This document shows, one piece after another, positions 11,195 to 23,936 of a DNA stretch of 64,000 bases. The stretch is from Carallia brachiata. Taxonomy: Eukaryota; Streptophyta; Magnoliopsida; Malpighiales; Rhizophoraceae. The stretch spans positions 868,001-932,000 of the forward strand of contig JADCRB010000042.1 in NCBI GenBank assembly GCA_021464245.1. Direction: 5' to 3'. The notes beneath the pieces were generated by a model. The model was not told the origin of the DNA and did no database searches. It saw nothing but the letters and a program-made list of their open reading frames with translations. A program made the position numbers and the translations under genes. The stretch's first letter is position 1; each line of letters begins with the position of its first letter.

Positions 11195-12819
11195 TCAATG
11201 GATGCGTGGATTTACCCCGACTGTCTTCAGCGTCTCTGCTACGCGAGGTCTGCAATCAAAAAACAAAAAAAAAAAAAAGCATCAGACACTGGGTCACAAT
11301 CAAATTATCGTTAACAGAGTATTTTGGTGATTCCTTAACAAATTTTATATATATAACAGTTCTAGATAATTAATCTCATTTTTAATGCCCTAACAAAAAC
11401 AATAGAAGAGATTGATCAATTACCTATATATTTATTGATGCTCCTCATACTTAATTTTTGTTCATCGATCGTGACATATACACGTTATTAATTAGATACA
11501 AATGTACAATAATTACGCTAATTAAAGTTATGGAAATTAACCTGGTGAAAGGATCAGGGCGGGAAGGGTCGTGAAGAGTGCGATGAGAAGGGTCCTGGAT
11601 GTAAGCAACCTTCCTGAGGAATGCCTTGTTGATGAAGTTATCGGCATTAGCGATCACTGCATCGGGATCATCCACCTCCGCCACCGTCTCTCTCCTCTTC
11701 TTTCTCAGGCTCACCCCCGGTGCATGCGCCAGCTGCTGCTTCCCCGTGTGCATTGCCATCATAAACGCTGCCGCCACCATTCCAAGCACCATGCACAGCG
11801 GTGCCATGTCTCCACTCACCGCGTACCTGTATATATATGCACAACATATGCATTTAGTAAAAGAGAAAATGTGTGTGGGCATATGATTTTTTTTTATTAT
11901 TTTTATAGGTAATTTTTTTTTTATAATTATATGTATATTTTATATAACTATAACGCTAAAAAATGATACAAAAAGTATTATTATTTTTTTGTTGTATATT
12001 TTTTTATTTATATTTATATAAAAAAAATATTTATAATTATAAAAAAATACATATAAATATAATAAAAAAATTTTATATGTTATGCGATGGAGCCCATATA
12101 TATATATATATATATATATAATAACACTAGCTAATTTTGGTTAATTTAGTTATGACACAGATTCATACGGATGAAGTCAGCTAGCCGTACCTATTGTGAG
12201 GCTGAGACTGAGACTGAGGGTCAGGAGCAGAATGAACAGTTCCAGCAGCCGCTGCAAACCTAGGAGGAGTGGTGGTGGAAGCAAACTGCCGGTTTTGTGC
12301 TAGTCGGGTAAGCATCGATCGCCAATGACTCTGGATGCGACCCCATTCATTTATTAGTAATAAATGTGAAAAAAGTACAATGTGAGAGAAATGATGTCGG
12401 AATAGTGACGGAATGACATGACAAATTAATAAAAAAACAGGAAAATTTTCAAAAATGCCTTCGAACTTTTTGTTTATTTGAAGTGTTCACTCCTATCATC
12501 GAACAACAATCAGATATTTTTATCAGAATATGTACTTACGCCCTAACAAATAATTGAGTTACAGGCATAATAATTTTTGTAAAATCTAGGTGAATGGAAG
12601 GTGTAGTAGGCCGACAAACCAATTAACTTTGAAATGTACGCCGTCGTCGGATATATATATATATATATAATTGGAAATCCATGCATATGTAGATGTTGTA
12701 GTAAGACATATACATGTACGTACCATGAAACTAATCAATCAATACATACACTAGTACGAAAAGTAATTTTGAAATGAATCGGCAGACAGAAAACTTACGG
12801 TTGTCCTGCTGAAAGCCAT
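11195..12819 (-). CDS. Uncharacterised 166-residue one-pass membrane protein, four exons
   Basis: Four coding exons on the minus strand join with GT-AG borders and consistent phases: 12799-12819, 12191-12330, 11542-11826 and 11195-11249 (501 nt including TGA). The first exon encodes only seven residues, MAFSRTT, then GTAAGT. Residues 1-40 are rich in Arg, Ser, Thr and Ala with no acidic residue, as in a mitochondrial or plastid presequence. About residues 61-79 form one hydrophobic segment (MAPLCMVLGMVAAAFMMAM). A basic cluster LRKKRR follows (95-100). Next comes an acidic-then-polar conserved-looking tail with DDPDAVIANADNFINKAFL and a C-terminal PRVAETLKTVGVNPRIH. The layout (short N-terminus, one helix, basic stop-transfer) recalls small respiratory-chain accessory subunits of the MLRQ/B12D type, but I do not recognise the family firmly. 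Function is unassigned; organelle membrane location is inference. Confidence 0.85.
12096..12119. repeat. (TA)n microsatellite in intron
   Basis: About 12 TA units lie in the intron between the second and third exons of the 166-residue gene. A shorter TA tract is at about 12651-12668 in the preceding intron. Confidence 0.8.
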
Positions 12820-13379
12820 TATCTCCGCGTAGATGGAGGGGAAGGATAGGTATTAGGAAGGAAGGAGACGGGGTGAATATATGGAGTACTTTAACTGATG
12901 GATGGGTTGGGGGTGGCCTGAGTGGCTATTTTTAAGTTGGTTGATAAGCCCACAAATATTTCGACCGTAGAGATAGATAAACTGATTGAGTGGGCTGAGT
13001 GTGGCAAGTGGCTATCATGCACTTTTTGTAGGAAGATTAGTTGAGTTTATACATAGTTACATAAACATACTAATTAGTTCCTAATTTCCTGGGAATGGAA
13101 CTTCATTATCTCACGAAGTCAGTTACCAAATTGACTAAACAGCTTTGAATCTTTCAATGGTTACCTTACCACAAACTTATAATGGTGCTCTCTCAAAATA
13201 AGTCAGTCCATCAAGCCCAATTTTCTCGTCTATGACCCATATATGGTCCTATTTACACGCAAAATGCCCTTCTTATATATCTATGGCCTATATATGGGTC
13301 AGATTAGTACATAAAAATTCTAAAAGTAATGAAACGCAAAAAATAAAATAAAATAAAATGATGGAGTGACCGGGAAGTC

Positions 13380-13990
13380 GGGATAAATAATAAAAAAGTT
13401 CTAAATCTTTTCTAATTTTTTCAATTAAGTGCTATACCTTTTAAACATTTCAAATCAGTCCGATACCTTTTGAATTCATTTCAATTAAGTATTAATTTGA
13501 ACAAAATTGCAGTCAACACGTTAACAAGTCTACTAACTAACGAAAATACGTTTTGAAAAGGAAAATACCAAATACCCAAAAAATATCCCCCAAAGACCCA
13601 ATTCAAGAAGCCTTTGAGTTTTGATAAAACAAAAATGGTCGAATCTCAAAACCTCTCTCTACTTTTCTTTTTTTTTTTCCTTCTATCTAAGTACAGTAAC
13701 AACGATAAATTGGGGTGATTTTTTTTTTGACATTATTCCCTGGAGTATTTATTTTCCTCAATTTAGTATTTGGTGATGTTTTTTCAGGTATTTGGTGTTT
13801 ATGTATTATTATTCAGACCATATTTTCGTTAGTCAATAGACTATTTAACGTGTTGATCACAATTTCATCCAAATTAGTACTTAATTGAAATAAAATTAGA
13901 AGGTATAAGACTGATTTGAAATGTTTAAAAGATATAAAACTTAATTAAAAAAATTAAAAAAAATTTAAGACTTTTTTTATTGCTTATCCC
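13380..13990. mobile_element. Foldback element with long (~170 bp) terminal inverted repeats
   Basis: The left arm from 13380 (GGGATAAATAATAAAAAAGT) is matched in reverse complement by the right arm ending at 13990 (GGGATAAGCAATAAAAAAGT when read inward). The similarity continues for about 170 bp on each side through shared stretches such as TTTAAACATTTCAAATCAGT and CAACACGTTAA. The unmatched centre is about 260 bp and has no recognised coding content. GAAGTC abuts the left end (13374-13379) and recurs one base outside the right end (13992-13997), a possible short target duplication. Long arms with a short centre suggest a Mutator-like or foldback MITE; the class is inference. Confidence 0.75.
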
Positions 13991-14300
13991 TGAAGTCACA
14001 TGACTTACTATTGGCCCCGTGATCCAACCCCGACGGCCCAAAACATTGCATTGCATTTACAGTAGAGCACAGTCACATGGGCACATCCTGACTCGGCCAT
14101 TTAGGTGTTAACGTGGACCATTGGGTTAACAAGAGATTCTTACCAAAAAAAAAAAAAAAAGAAAAAAGAATAAAGATAAATATTACAAAAAAAATTTTAT
14201 AAAAATTTAAATTTTAAAGTAATATTAACTTTAATTAAGATTTAATTTAAAAAAAACAATGTAATATTACCAAAACTTCTTTGCCACTTAAGCATAAAAA

Positions 14301-14525
14301 TTAAATCGTGAAAAATAGCAAAAAAAACCTTGGTACTGTGTATCCTACTCGACTAACAGTATTCCTAGATAGCTCTTTCTTTTTCGTAGCTATATCCATA
14401 GCAGACCGCAGGTACTCTGCACGTTTTGCTCCTCCTCTGAGATCTGGATGAGGATCAGCCTCTGCTACTTTGCTTGCTAGGCTAGCTAATAATATATATA
14501 CCATAGGTTGATTCAATGGATTCAA
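14301..14525 (-). other. Orphan 74-codon open frame, unassigned
   Basis: A GC-richer open frame in AT-rich DNA starts at an ATG (14525) and encodes MNPLNQPMVYILLASLASKV, then a basic, polar segment containing DLRGGAKRAEYL and KKKELSRNTVSRVG. It has no clear splice partners and I do not recognise the family. It could be an exon remnant, an inserted organelle or transposon fragment, or chance. The last residues (FFLLFFTI) look like read-through into A/T-rich sequence. Confidence 0.25.
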
Positions 14526-14644
14526 AATTCATTAGTCAAATGACCACTGCCCAACAAAAAATATTATGCTATATAGGCTGAGACGTGGACAGTAATATAT
14601 GTAATTTTGAATTAACTTGATCAGAGATGCCTTGTATTTGCATG

Positions 14645-14691
14645 GAACGTCCTCTACTGCTCTTTTTTTTTTTTTTTTTGAACGTCCTCTG
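14645..14691. repeat. Poly-T tract between two copies of GAACGTCCTCT
   Basis: GAACGTCCTCT occurs at 14645-14655 and 14681-14691, separated by seven bases and an uninterrupted run of 18 T (14663-14680). The arrangement is what an extremely 5'-truncated retroposon (only the poly-A tail, minus strand) with its target duplication would leave. Confidence 0.6.
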
Positions 14692-14699
14692 CTACTACT

Positions 14700-17600
14700 T
14701 TACAGTATTGTTGTTATTTCGAAAGGATCAGAGCGGACTCGTGTGGGTAGGCTGTAACCGTCAACTGACTGCAAGCTAATTTAACTATCGAACTCACAAG
14801 CAAGCAAAAACTATGTAGATTTTTGACCGAAATTCAGCGTTCTGTTGAATTCAAATCCCAATGCGTTCCCTCAAAGTGTGTGCGGGGACTTGAATACTTA
14901 CATGCACACAGAAATGAATACTTGCATGCACACAGAAATGGCCATGTCTTTTCCTCAAAGTGGTACTGCACTTTATATTTATTATTTTTTAAAAAAAAGT
15001 TACAAATTTTAATTTGACAGTATCCGAATTATTGTCCGAACAAAATGATAATGATGGGATAATTTTTTTACATAATTGTAAAATCTTTTGTAATGAAAAA
15101 CATTAAATACATTATATTATTTTATTTTTGTTATAAAAAATATAACTGTAATTAAAAAAAAACCTCTTTTTCAATCAAATAAAAATTCGGATATCTATTT
15201 TCGGTATCCGTACCAAGACATTTTTTTTTGTTATTGTCTTGTGATTGGACAATGACTTATTGGTCTTCAGTATTAACATCAAATTTTATAAATAAATTAT
15301 GTGATGTGAACACTATATACGAATTATACGATATATATACTTAATTGCTTGAATTTCCACAGAGCCGTTTATATAGCATGATCTGGAATTATAATATATG
15401 TCACAATTTAATTTCTTTAATGAGAGAGAGAGAGAGAGAGAGAGTTTAATTAACCAGTTTTAAGGATTGAGATTGTTAAATACTGTAAAGTATTATATTA
15501 ATAAAATACAAAAAATTAAAATGATTAAAAATATTGTTGAACTTTCCTAACTACTATCTTGAATTTTTAAATAAATTTAAAGTTTCAAGACTTCATTTAA
15601 CAGAGTGAAAGGTAACTTCCCTCCTACCCTCACTTATATCTAACTGATTATTTTGAGTAGTGGTAGGTAACCCTTCTCAAGTCTTGGGTTTAATGCATAT
15701 ATAGGTTTACTGTAAGTATTTTTACAAATTTGTGTCATAATTTTTTTGTCACACCTATAAAATTTGCCTCTTGAAAAGATTTTCTAAATCCCTCTGCGAT
15801 CGATATTACATCTACATGTACATACAATCATCTGTTGTGGAATTTGCCCATATACGAGAGCCAAAATCAGCTCGAATATATGTTGTTTAATTATCACAAC
15901 AACTTCATTTTACATTATAATGCATTGGTAAAGTAACCAAGCAATCCAAGCTCCCATGCCGTAGAATTTTTGTTCTTGGGAGCCATATGCACTTTATTAT
16001 AGTAATAATTGATTAATTAAACTAATCTTAGAGTGGGTAGGTATTCACTTGTATATGTCCTAGTGACTAGTGGTTGTTTTGTTCGAAAAAGAATGCCTAA
16101 GTGTCCTTCTCACATGCAACCCAACATTGCCATTGCCTTCTTTGGAGGTCTAGATTGCTTGAACCGATGTCCAACAAAAATTGTCCAAACCCTTCGCCAA
16201 ATTCATAAAAATTCGAGAAAGGTGTCCACTTCCATGTGGAGTTGAAATAATACAGAAACGACAATTTGGTTTGAAAATCTGACATGGATTGTGGTTGTGG
16301 ATCATATCATTGTATTTGGCTTAAATTGGATGCACATGGCTGAGATAACCATATTCCCTCTATTCCACTCAAAAGGCCTTAATATAAGTGTGTACACATT
16401 AATTAATTAATTGATTAATGTAGAGTAACATGGAGCTTTTTATGTGTTTCATGCAATGACCGAAATTTCCTTTTGGTTCATCAATTCTAAAGATTGGATC
16501 CATAAATCATGATTGCCGAAGCTAATAACAGTACAACAATTCTATGACCAAATCACGCAGTTGATCACATTTTGTTTAATTTCCTAATAAAAGTATAAAA
16601 CACGCTAATATATATATATAGTCTATATTATCCACCTTCATTTCAACTTTTATCCTCTACCTGTCCGAGCTTAAATATAAATATTTGTTTTCCTAGATGT
16701 GCATAACAGTAGATTATTTATTATTCCTTTCCGATGAAGAAAAACAAGGTACATTATTGAGTAAACATAAAATGGTCAAAGAGAGATCATCGAGGGGCCG
16801 GTTGGGCTTTTGGGGTCATGAAGCAGAGGTGTCTAAAATCTTCAAGATTCTAAACCATTTGGACATTAAAATAAAGCCTTAATTCAGAAACTATATCTTA
16901 ATTATATACCCAGGTCGATCGGTAAATTAAAAATGAGTATATTAGAAGAATGGTATCGAAATGATGGAGGTACTGACAACTGAACGATCATGCGAACGAT
17001 CATTGGATTTGCCTTTTAATTAAATTCTCATGTATTGAGCGGGTAATCATATGGAGCCAGGTTTGGTCTTTGCCATTACCACCTTTTTCGGTCTGAATAA
17101 GTTTTGGTTGTTCATCAGAAGCGCGGCTGCCCGAAATTATACGAGTGATTTTCTATTGTTAGAATCCATGATTACCGTTTTCAAAAAAAGAAGAAGAAAA
17201 GAAGCCATGATTAGCCATTGATTATATTGCTAACACTCTTCTGAGTTCTGAGAAACTTATGAAGTTCGCATGTGACCAACTTTTAATCATTTTTTTTTTT
17301 TTATATTGTATTCCTGGCTGTGATATCAGTAAGGAATTGGGATGTGTACCCATTAACATGATTCGGCCTTCAAGGAAACTCGGATTTGAAGTCCACTCAT
17401 AATTGCGACGGAGCCGTGCATGCGCATATTATATGCCTTGTTGGTATACTACATTTTTATATAAACGTATGTAAAGAAACCCTTCTGCCAAAAAGATTAA
17501 GTTGGTTGAGGCTTTATATATTAAATTTTAACACGTCTCCTTAGTTGAACCAAAAGTGTTAACAAAATTAAATAATTCACAAAAGACATGGTCGAAACAC

Positions 17601-18712
17601 AATTAATAGACGTATCCACTATATCTCTAATAATTTACAATTAAAAATGAGATAGCGTGGTCCATAAACAAGACTATTCAGTCAAAAAACTCTAACATCA
17701 TATCGAGAAATTATTCCACTAAAGAGCTTAAGCTATTAGGTGTAACTTTAGTATGGATCACTTATTAAACTCTGAAACTATATATAAACATTCATGATTA
17801 ACCTCTAGTAGTTTAGGTTGTAATGGCAAGAAAGATCTTGACGTTTGAACAATGTTTATCATCATAATTAATTACTCGAATTTTCATAATAAGCCTTCAA
17901 AATAAAGAATCAAAAATCAATTTTTTGCATTTTAAATTATAACTTTTGAAATAGTATCATCTCATTAAATAGGGAAAAATATTTTTTTGCATCAATAATG
18001 AAACTTTGCAAACAACATAAATTTTGTATATAGTATAGAAACGATGATGAGAAGAAGCTAATTCATTATGTGAATGTGACTTAACAATTGGAAAAATTGC
18101 ATGTGAGGATTAACTGCCCATACAAGCACTTTTAGTCTAAAACTTAGATTAAGACTCGAAAGAGTGTGGAGAAAACTGTATAATATTCCTTCTGATCTTC
18201 TAGATTGTTCATTAAACTATACCACTGTCTTTCTTCTTCATAAATCATCACCGAAATTCAAGTGAGAACAGTGTATTGGGATTAGAAAAACAACTGCCTA
18301 CAATGAATATGCTAACTATTGAGTAGTTACTAATAATATTGGTACAATATAAATACTATATGATGCGTTCAGCTCACCTTAATCAATTGGCTGATCATAT
18401 CATATGGGTCTGTGGAAAAATGAGGACCCATTTGGATAATTAGGGAGTGGATTAATGATCATGATCACTTGGAAACAAGGATCTTTGGGCTATATAGCAA
18501 TTTGTTTAACAAAAAAGAAAAAAGGTGGTCTCAAAAGAACGTGGGAGAGTAGTACGGTAAAATATAGCATCACCCTAGACTCACCCCCAACCTTTTTATT
18601 TAAACACCAAAGAAGCAACGGCTGCCAAGCATTAATCGGGGGGGCTTACAACAATAATTCCTTACTTAATCTTAAACGTTTAAGAAGAAGAACAGCCTCT
18701 CTCTCTCTCACT
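14700..18712. other. Intergenic region upstream of the ERF gene
   Basis: No gene supported. It contains a (GA)n microsatellite at 15422-15444, TA tracts, and scattered short open frames without family features. The last few hundred bases are presumably the promoter of the ERF gene. Confidence 0.5.
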
Positions 18713-18762
18713 CTCTATAAAGAGAAAATCTTGTAGCGTATATATATATATATATATATATA
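18713..18762 (+). promoter_or_regulatory. Putative TATA box and TA-repeat leader of the ERF gene
   Basis: CTCTATAAAGAG at 18713-18724 is a good plant TATA-box match following a CT-rich run, about 110 bp upstream of the ERF start codon. A (TA)n microsatellite at 18739-18762 would then lie at or just after the transcription start. Assignment is by position and motif only. Confidence 0.5.
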
Positions 18763-18833
18763 GATAAATCTAGCACTCCAAATTAAACCAACCAAAAAAT
18801 ATCTTCATTTTTCATCTAGTATTGTTAATAAGC

Positions 18834-19832
18834 ATGGATTTCAAGAATTCAACAGCCAACTCTTCATCCTCCCCATCAAAAGCCAAAAGAAAGCAACAGA
18901 ATAGTAGTAAGCAAAAAGGAGCAGAGCAACAGCACGAGGAGGAGCAGGAAATAAGGTACCTTGGGGTAAGGAGGAGGCCATGGGGCAGATATGCAGCTGA
19001 AATAAGAGACCCTTCCACCAAAGAGAGGCATTGGCTGGGAACCTTTGACACCGCCGAGGAGGCCGCCTTGGCCTACGACCGTGCCTCCCGCTCCATTCGA
19101 GGCTCCGAGGCCCGCACCAACTTTGTCTACTCTGATATGCCACCCGGCCGCTCTGTCACTTCTATTATATCACCCGACGAATCACATTCGCATGCCCCGC
19201 CTGACCCTCAACATGATCATTTGATCTCAGCTCTCTTTGCTGCTGATCATCATCATCATGGTCATCGTCAACAAAATGTGGAGGCCAACCAATTGCTGCA
19301 ACTGCAACTCTTATTTAACAAAGACAAGGACTCTGTTCCCAGGCCCAAGCCCAATGCGTATTCTTGTTATGGTGGTGGTTATGGGGACGTCAGCGTGTTG
19401 CCAGAACAGACAGGACATGGCTGGGCTCAACAAGCCGAGCTCAGTGGGTCTTACAATTTCCAGCCCATTTCTAGTTCTGACGATGCTGTTCTTGTGGCTC
19501 CTGCTGCCACTACCGGTGGTCCTGGTAGTGGGCCTTCCCACTGCCACCCAAAGGATGATGATGTTGAGCTGCCACCTCTGCCTCCATCTTGCTATGGGTA
19601 TGGCAGTGGCATGGACGTGAATCACGGATTTTGGAATGTTGACACGGCCTCGTTTGGATATTCTGCGGAACCCGACAATGGTCCTGACCCCAGCCCATAT
19701 TTGAACTGTGATGGTGTCGATTTTGGGCAGACTGGCCCAATGTTGGGTACAATGCCTTCCGTCTCTGATACCATACCGGATGTCTGTGATTTGGGTTCGC
19801 CATCGGCATTTTATTTTCCTGGTCTGTTCTAA
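18834..19832 (+). CDS. LEP: AP2/ERF transcription factor, LEAFY PETIOLE type (group VIII-b)
   Basis: Intronless 332-residue nuclear transcription factor. The start is the ATG at 18834 (MDFKNST...); the open frame extends four codons upstream only through a TTG. Residues about 41-98 form one AP2/ERF DNA-binding domain with [37 protein letters not shown] and the terminal [11 protein letters not shown]. The domain has the Ala and Asp positions ([15 protein letters not shown]) typical of ERF rather than DREB proteins, so GCC-box-type binding is expected. The following [11 protein letters not shown] and a distal [11 protein letters not shown] motif match what I recall of LEP and the related PUCHI, which act in petiole, leaf and organ-boundary development. 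The N-terminus is Ser/Lys/Gln-rich. The C-terminal part is low-complexity (His-, Gly-, Pro-rich) with an acidic end that may be an activation region. Orthology to LEP specifically is inference. Confidence 0.9.
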   Translation: MDFKNSTANSSSSPSKAKRKQQNSSKQKGAEQQHEEEQEIRYLGVRRRPWGRYAAEIRDPSTKERHWLGTFDTAEEAALAYDRASRSIRGSEARTNFVYSDMPPGRSVTSIISPDESHSHAPPDPQHDHLISALFAADHHHHGHRQQNVEANQLLQLQLLFNKDKDSVPRPKPNAYSCYGGGYGDVSVLPEQTGHGWAQQAELSGSYNFQPISSSDDAVLVAPAATTGGPGSGPSHCHPKDDDVELPPLPPSCYGYGSGMDVNHGFWNVDTASFGYSAEPDNGPDPSPYLNCDGVDFGQTGPMLGTMPSVSDTIPDVCDLGSPSAFYFPGLF

Positions 19833-20627
19833 CTATTATGATATAATAATACATACACAGGAGTGATTCGGTGACTCCTGTTGAACACTCGGGAGTTTTG
19901 CTCTATTTAGTGTAATAGCCTTGATTGCTGTCCGTGGTGAAGTGGCTCAATTTTCCTTGACGGATCTGTGGAGTACTTCCAGCACTACCGAGATATAATA
20001 ATGCATATACATATATAAATAAAGTAAAGTGGCGGTGTGTAGGGCCGTTTTTTTTTTTTCCCGGTTTTTGAACTTGAGGGTGGCTCTGGATCTGTTTACT
20101 TTCGTTTTTTTTGTTTTTTTGTTTTTTTTTTTTTTTTCATTTCCTGGTTTGGGCTTTGCTCTGTGATATTGTATGCAAGCCAGCCATCTGGGCTGTGCCA
20201 GGGGCTTCTTCAAATGTGTATTAATTTCATCGTCCACAGATGGTTTGCATTGCACATTTATAATGATTAATTAACGATTTTTTTTTCAAATTTTTCCTTC
20301 AATAATGTGAGGATCTTATTCTTCTTCTTCTTCTTATTCTTCATCATCATAAATTTTATTAATATGAATGATTAATAGAGTTACATGGCGCTATAAAAAA
20401 TGGCAATGGTCTTGAAGTACCACTGGAGTTTGCCAACAAAAAAAAACAAAAAAAAGATTGCCGCCATTAAGAGCGACACATTGCACATCGTTTCTAAAAT
20501 AATAATAATAATAATAATAATAACACAAATTAAAAAGAAAAAAAATCCATGTTGTAACTTGTAAGATAATAAGATATCTGCTGATTAGGAATCAAAATAT
20601 TCAGCTAACTATCTACTGGTGCCAAAT
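19833..20627. other. ERF 3' flank
   Basis: Probable 3' UTR and downstream sequence of the ERF gene, with T-rich homopolymers near 20049-20060 and 20105-20138. An (AAT)n microsatellite lies near 20500-20524. No further gene is seen. Confidence 0.5.
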
Positions 20628-20978
20628 CTAATGCAACCCATCAGGCGGACAGAACAATTGTTCAATCCTGCGATCCTCCATGCTAAAGACCCAGAAACTA
20701 CTGCCTGGCAGAAGAGTTTCCCGCTGCACATTTATGCAGTCGTCCTTGAAGTAGACGCAGTTAGCCTCCATTCCCCTTAAGCTACAAGGTGGCAGAGCAA
20801 CCGAGTGGTAATCGCCTAAAAGGACTGTCCAATCCCCCAAGTCTGCAACAAGCCTCCCTCTGCACTCATTGCCAGTCAATTGGCCAGCCGAGAACGAACT
20901 TGTTAAGCGGCCAGAATTGGGTATATTTTCTACATATCTGATAATCAGAAACAACTGATCTTTTCCTGACTCTCGGGG
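20628..20978 (-). pseudogene. F-box/DUF295 (KIB-type) C-terminal fragment
   Basis: The minus strand encodes about 116 residues resembling the C-terminal end of plant F-box/DUF295 proteins (SKIP23-like). Visible elements are SGKDQLFLIIRYVE, then LGDWTVLLGDYHSVALP, CSLRGMEANCVYFKDD and a final FWVFSMEDRRIEQLF before the stop. An in-frame TGA at 20979-20981 precedes the block, and no F-box or remaining propeller is found upstream. An exon starting at an AG near 20967 cannot be excluded, but these genes are usually intronless. I therefore call it a truncated fragment. Confidence 0.6.
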
Positions 20979-20981
20979 TCA

Positions 20982-22216
20982 AGCAATACTCGGGTTTCTA
21001 CTTTCTTGATAGGGTATCAGAACACTACTTTCAAGCGCTTCAATAAAGGTTTTGCCCATTCTTAGCACTAACCAAAACGAAGATCGATAGCAAATAAAAG
21101 CTGAATCCTCGCTGTCCATCCACATTTGATCATTAACATGAATCCAGCGTCCCATATTTCAAAATCGACTCTTCTGCACACTTGACAATCAGGAGAGACA
21201 AAAGCAACAAAATTTTCGAGAATAAAAAACAGTTAATGTTGAAAGTATTTTTTGGAGCGACATATGGCAGCGAAATTATAAGAGAGAAGGTGCAGATGTC
21301 AATGGTCCACGGGCTTATGATTGCCAAAAAATATGCCTATGATATAAGGAGGCAAAGAACATGGGGAACAGATCAAATATCTGTCTCGAAGGAAATAAGT
21401 CATAAGAAGTTGAACAAATAAAACTCATAAATTTCATTTGTTAAATTCAATTAAAATAAAACTGCAAAATGTCATGTTAATGTTCGCTTCAAATACATAA
21501 CAATTAACAAATACATCTGTTCCTTGGCCTCCACTTCATGACGGGAGGGCGTGACATGATGGAAATGCAAAGCAAATCTAACCCAGATAACAAAATTATA
21601 AAAAGGAAAAATAAAAGGTAAAGGAGAAGAAAAACATTAGCAACTATGTTATCAAGCGTGACAATTCGGCATGGCAAGCCCAACGTGCAGAAGTACTCAA
21701 TGATCGGTTACATTAAGCAAAAACACTCAGAGATCAGCATCCATGAATCACAAGTCATTACTATTGGCAACCATGGAAACATATAGATAAAGCTTCCAAA
21801 TTATTATATAAATCACAAGAAATGTATTTTTTTCCAACCACCACACTGTATCCTCTAACAAAGGCAAACGACCGTGGCAACACATAGACAGCAATCTATA
21901 TTGATTCCAAAAAACAAAGCCTCGTTTAGAATTAAGCAGCCAGACGAAGACAACACTTACTGCAGCAAAATCAGAAAATAACAGCCATTCCAATGACCAA
22001 AACCTTTGTTCAGAAAAAATTACAAATCAAAATCAACAGCCAAGTAGAAAACATCAAAACAAAACGAAACCAAATTGGAGGAAGAGCGCTGCATTTCTCA
22101 GTTGAAAGATTGGAAACCATCCATCACCACACCCTCCTCAAACCCTCAACCCCAAGTTACAAAGTAAGTTTACTAGCATTTGCAAGGAACAACAGAGAGC
22201 GACCAGAATCATACAT
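20982..22216. other. Intergenic region and S27 3' side
   Basis: No additional gene is supported. The right part, from about 22000, is likely the 3' UTR of the ribosomal protein S27 gene on the minus strand. Open frames on the plus strand here are antisense shadows. Confidence 0.5.
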
Positions 22217-23158
<942 letters not shown>

Positions 23159-23217
23159 GTTATGTTAGATCCTGTGATATGAATTCCTGTGGCTGCAGCA
23201 GTAGTAGCAGAAATCAG

Positions 23218-23224
23218 AAACCCT
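23218..23224 (-). promoter_or_regulatory. Telo-box (AGGGTTT) in S27 leader
   Basis: AAACCCT on the plus strand reads AGGGTTT on the coding strand, about 60 nt upstream of the S27 ATG. This is the interstitial telomere motif common near starts of plant translation-machinery genes. Confidence 0.6.
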
Positions 23225-23542
23225 GACCTAGCTCTAGGCTCTCGCTAACCGGGCGGGGCTCCCAACGCCGATTATTCTTGCAGGAAGGCAGGGAGACCGA
23301 TTTCTGTTGATTTATTACGATGAGTTCGGATGCGGGACTCAGAATTTTTTGTGTTTGAAACTTTTTCCTGTTAAGATGAGAGTGAAATTTTTTAAAATTA
23401 TAAAAAAATTTTACAACAAAGAAAAGGTAACAAAATTTATTTTTTACACTCTTGCTATAAAAAATTTTTCCCAAAATGCACTCTTATTTTATTTTGACAA
23501 AATATATTCAGGCCTGTACTTTTTTCTTATTACACAGTACGT

Positions 23543-23548
23543 GGCCCA
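23543..23548 (-). promoter_or_regulatory. Site II motif (TGGGCC) upstream of S27
   Basis: GGCCCA on plus is TGGGCC on the coding strand. Site II and telo-box pairs are typical of plant ribosomal-protein genes; a single short motif is weak by itself. Confidence 0.4.
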
Positions 23549-23678
23549 ACAAAATTATACGGAAAATTATCCGTAATGTAATAAGTAAAAAAAATTTTAT
23601 AATTATATTTACAAAATGTGCAACAAAAATAAAAAAAATCATCATTTTTTTATTACACATATTATTATTATTATTCTC

Positions 23679-23936
23679 TGTTAGGTTTAATTAACTTAAT
23701 ACTACTAATTTATTAATTAAATAATGTCACACAACAATAATGATAAGTACACACACTAATTATAACCTCTCAATAAATATACTCACCAGTCACACAATAA
23801 TTTGTGATTCTCAACTCCTTATATACTAAACTAACAACTTATATTTCGACTCTAATAATGAAAACATGACAAATTAATCATAATTCTACTAAAACGGTAA
23901 ATCCTAATTTATAACGAATCTGAATTAACTTCAATA
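23679..23936 (-). repeat. 3' LTR of the minus-strand retrotransposon
   Basis: 258-bp terminal repeat adjoining the polypurine tract. The terminal dinucleotide has decayed from TG to TA at its inner end (23935-23936 on plus). Confidence 0.9.

Noticed and set aside
18822..18833. Start four codons upstream of the ERF ATG
   Set aside because: That codon is TTG, not ATG; the first ATG is 18834.
18841..19854. Other frames on both strands across the ERF gene
   Set aside because: Shadows of the intronless ERF coding region, kept open by its GC content.
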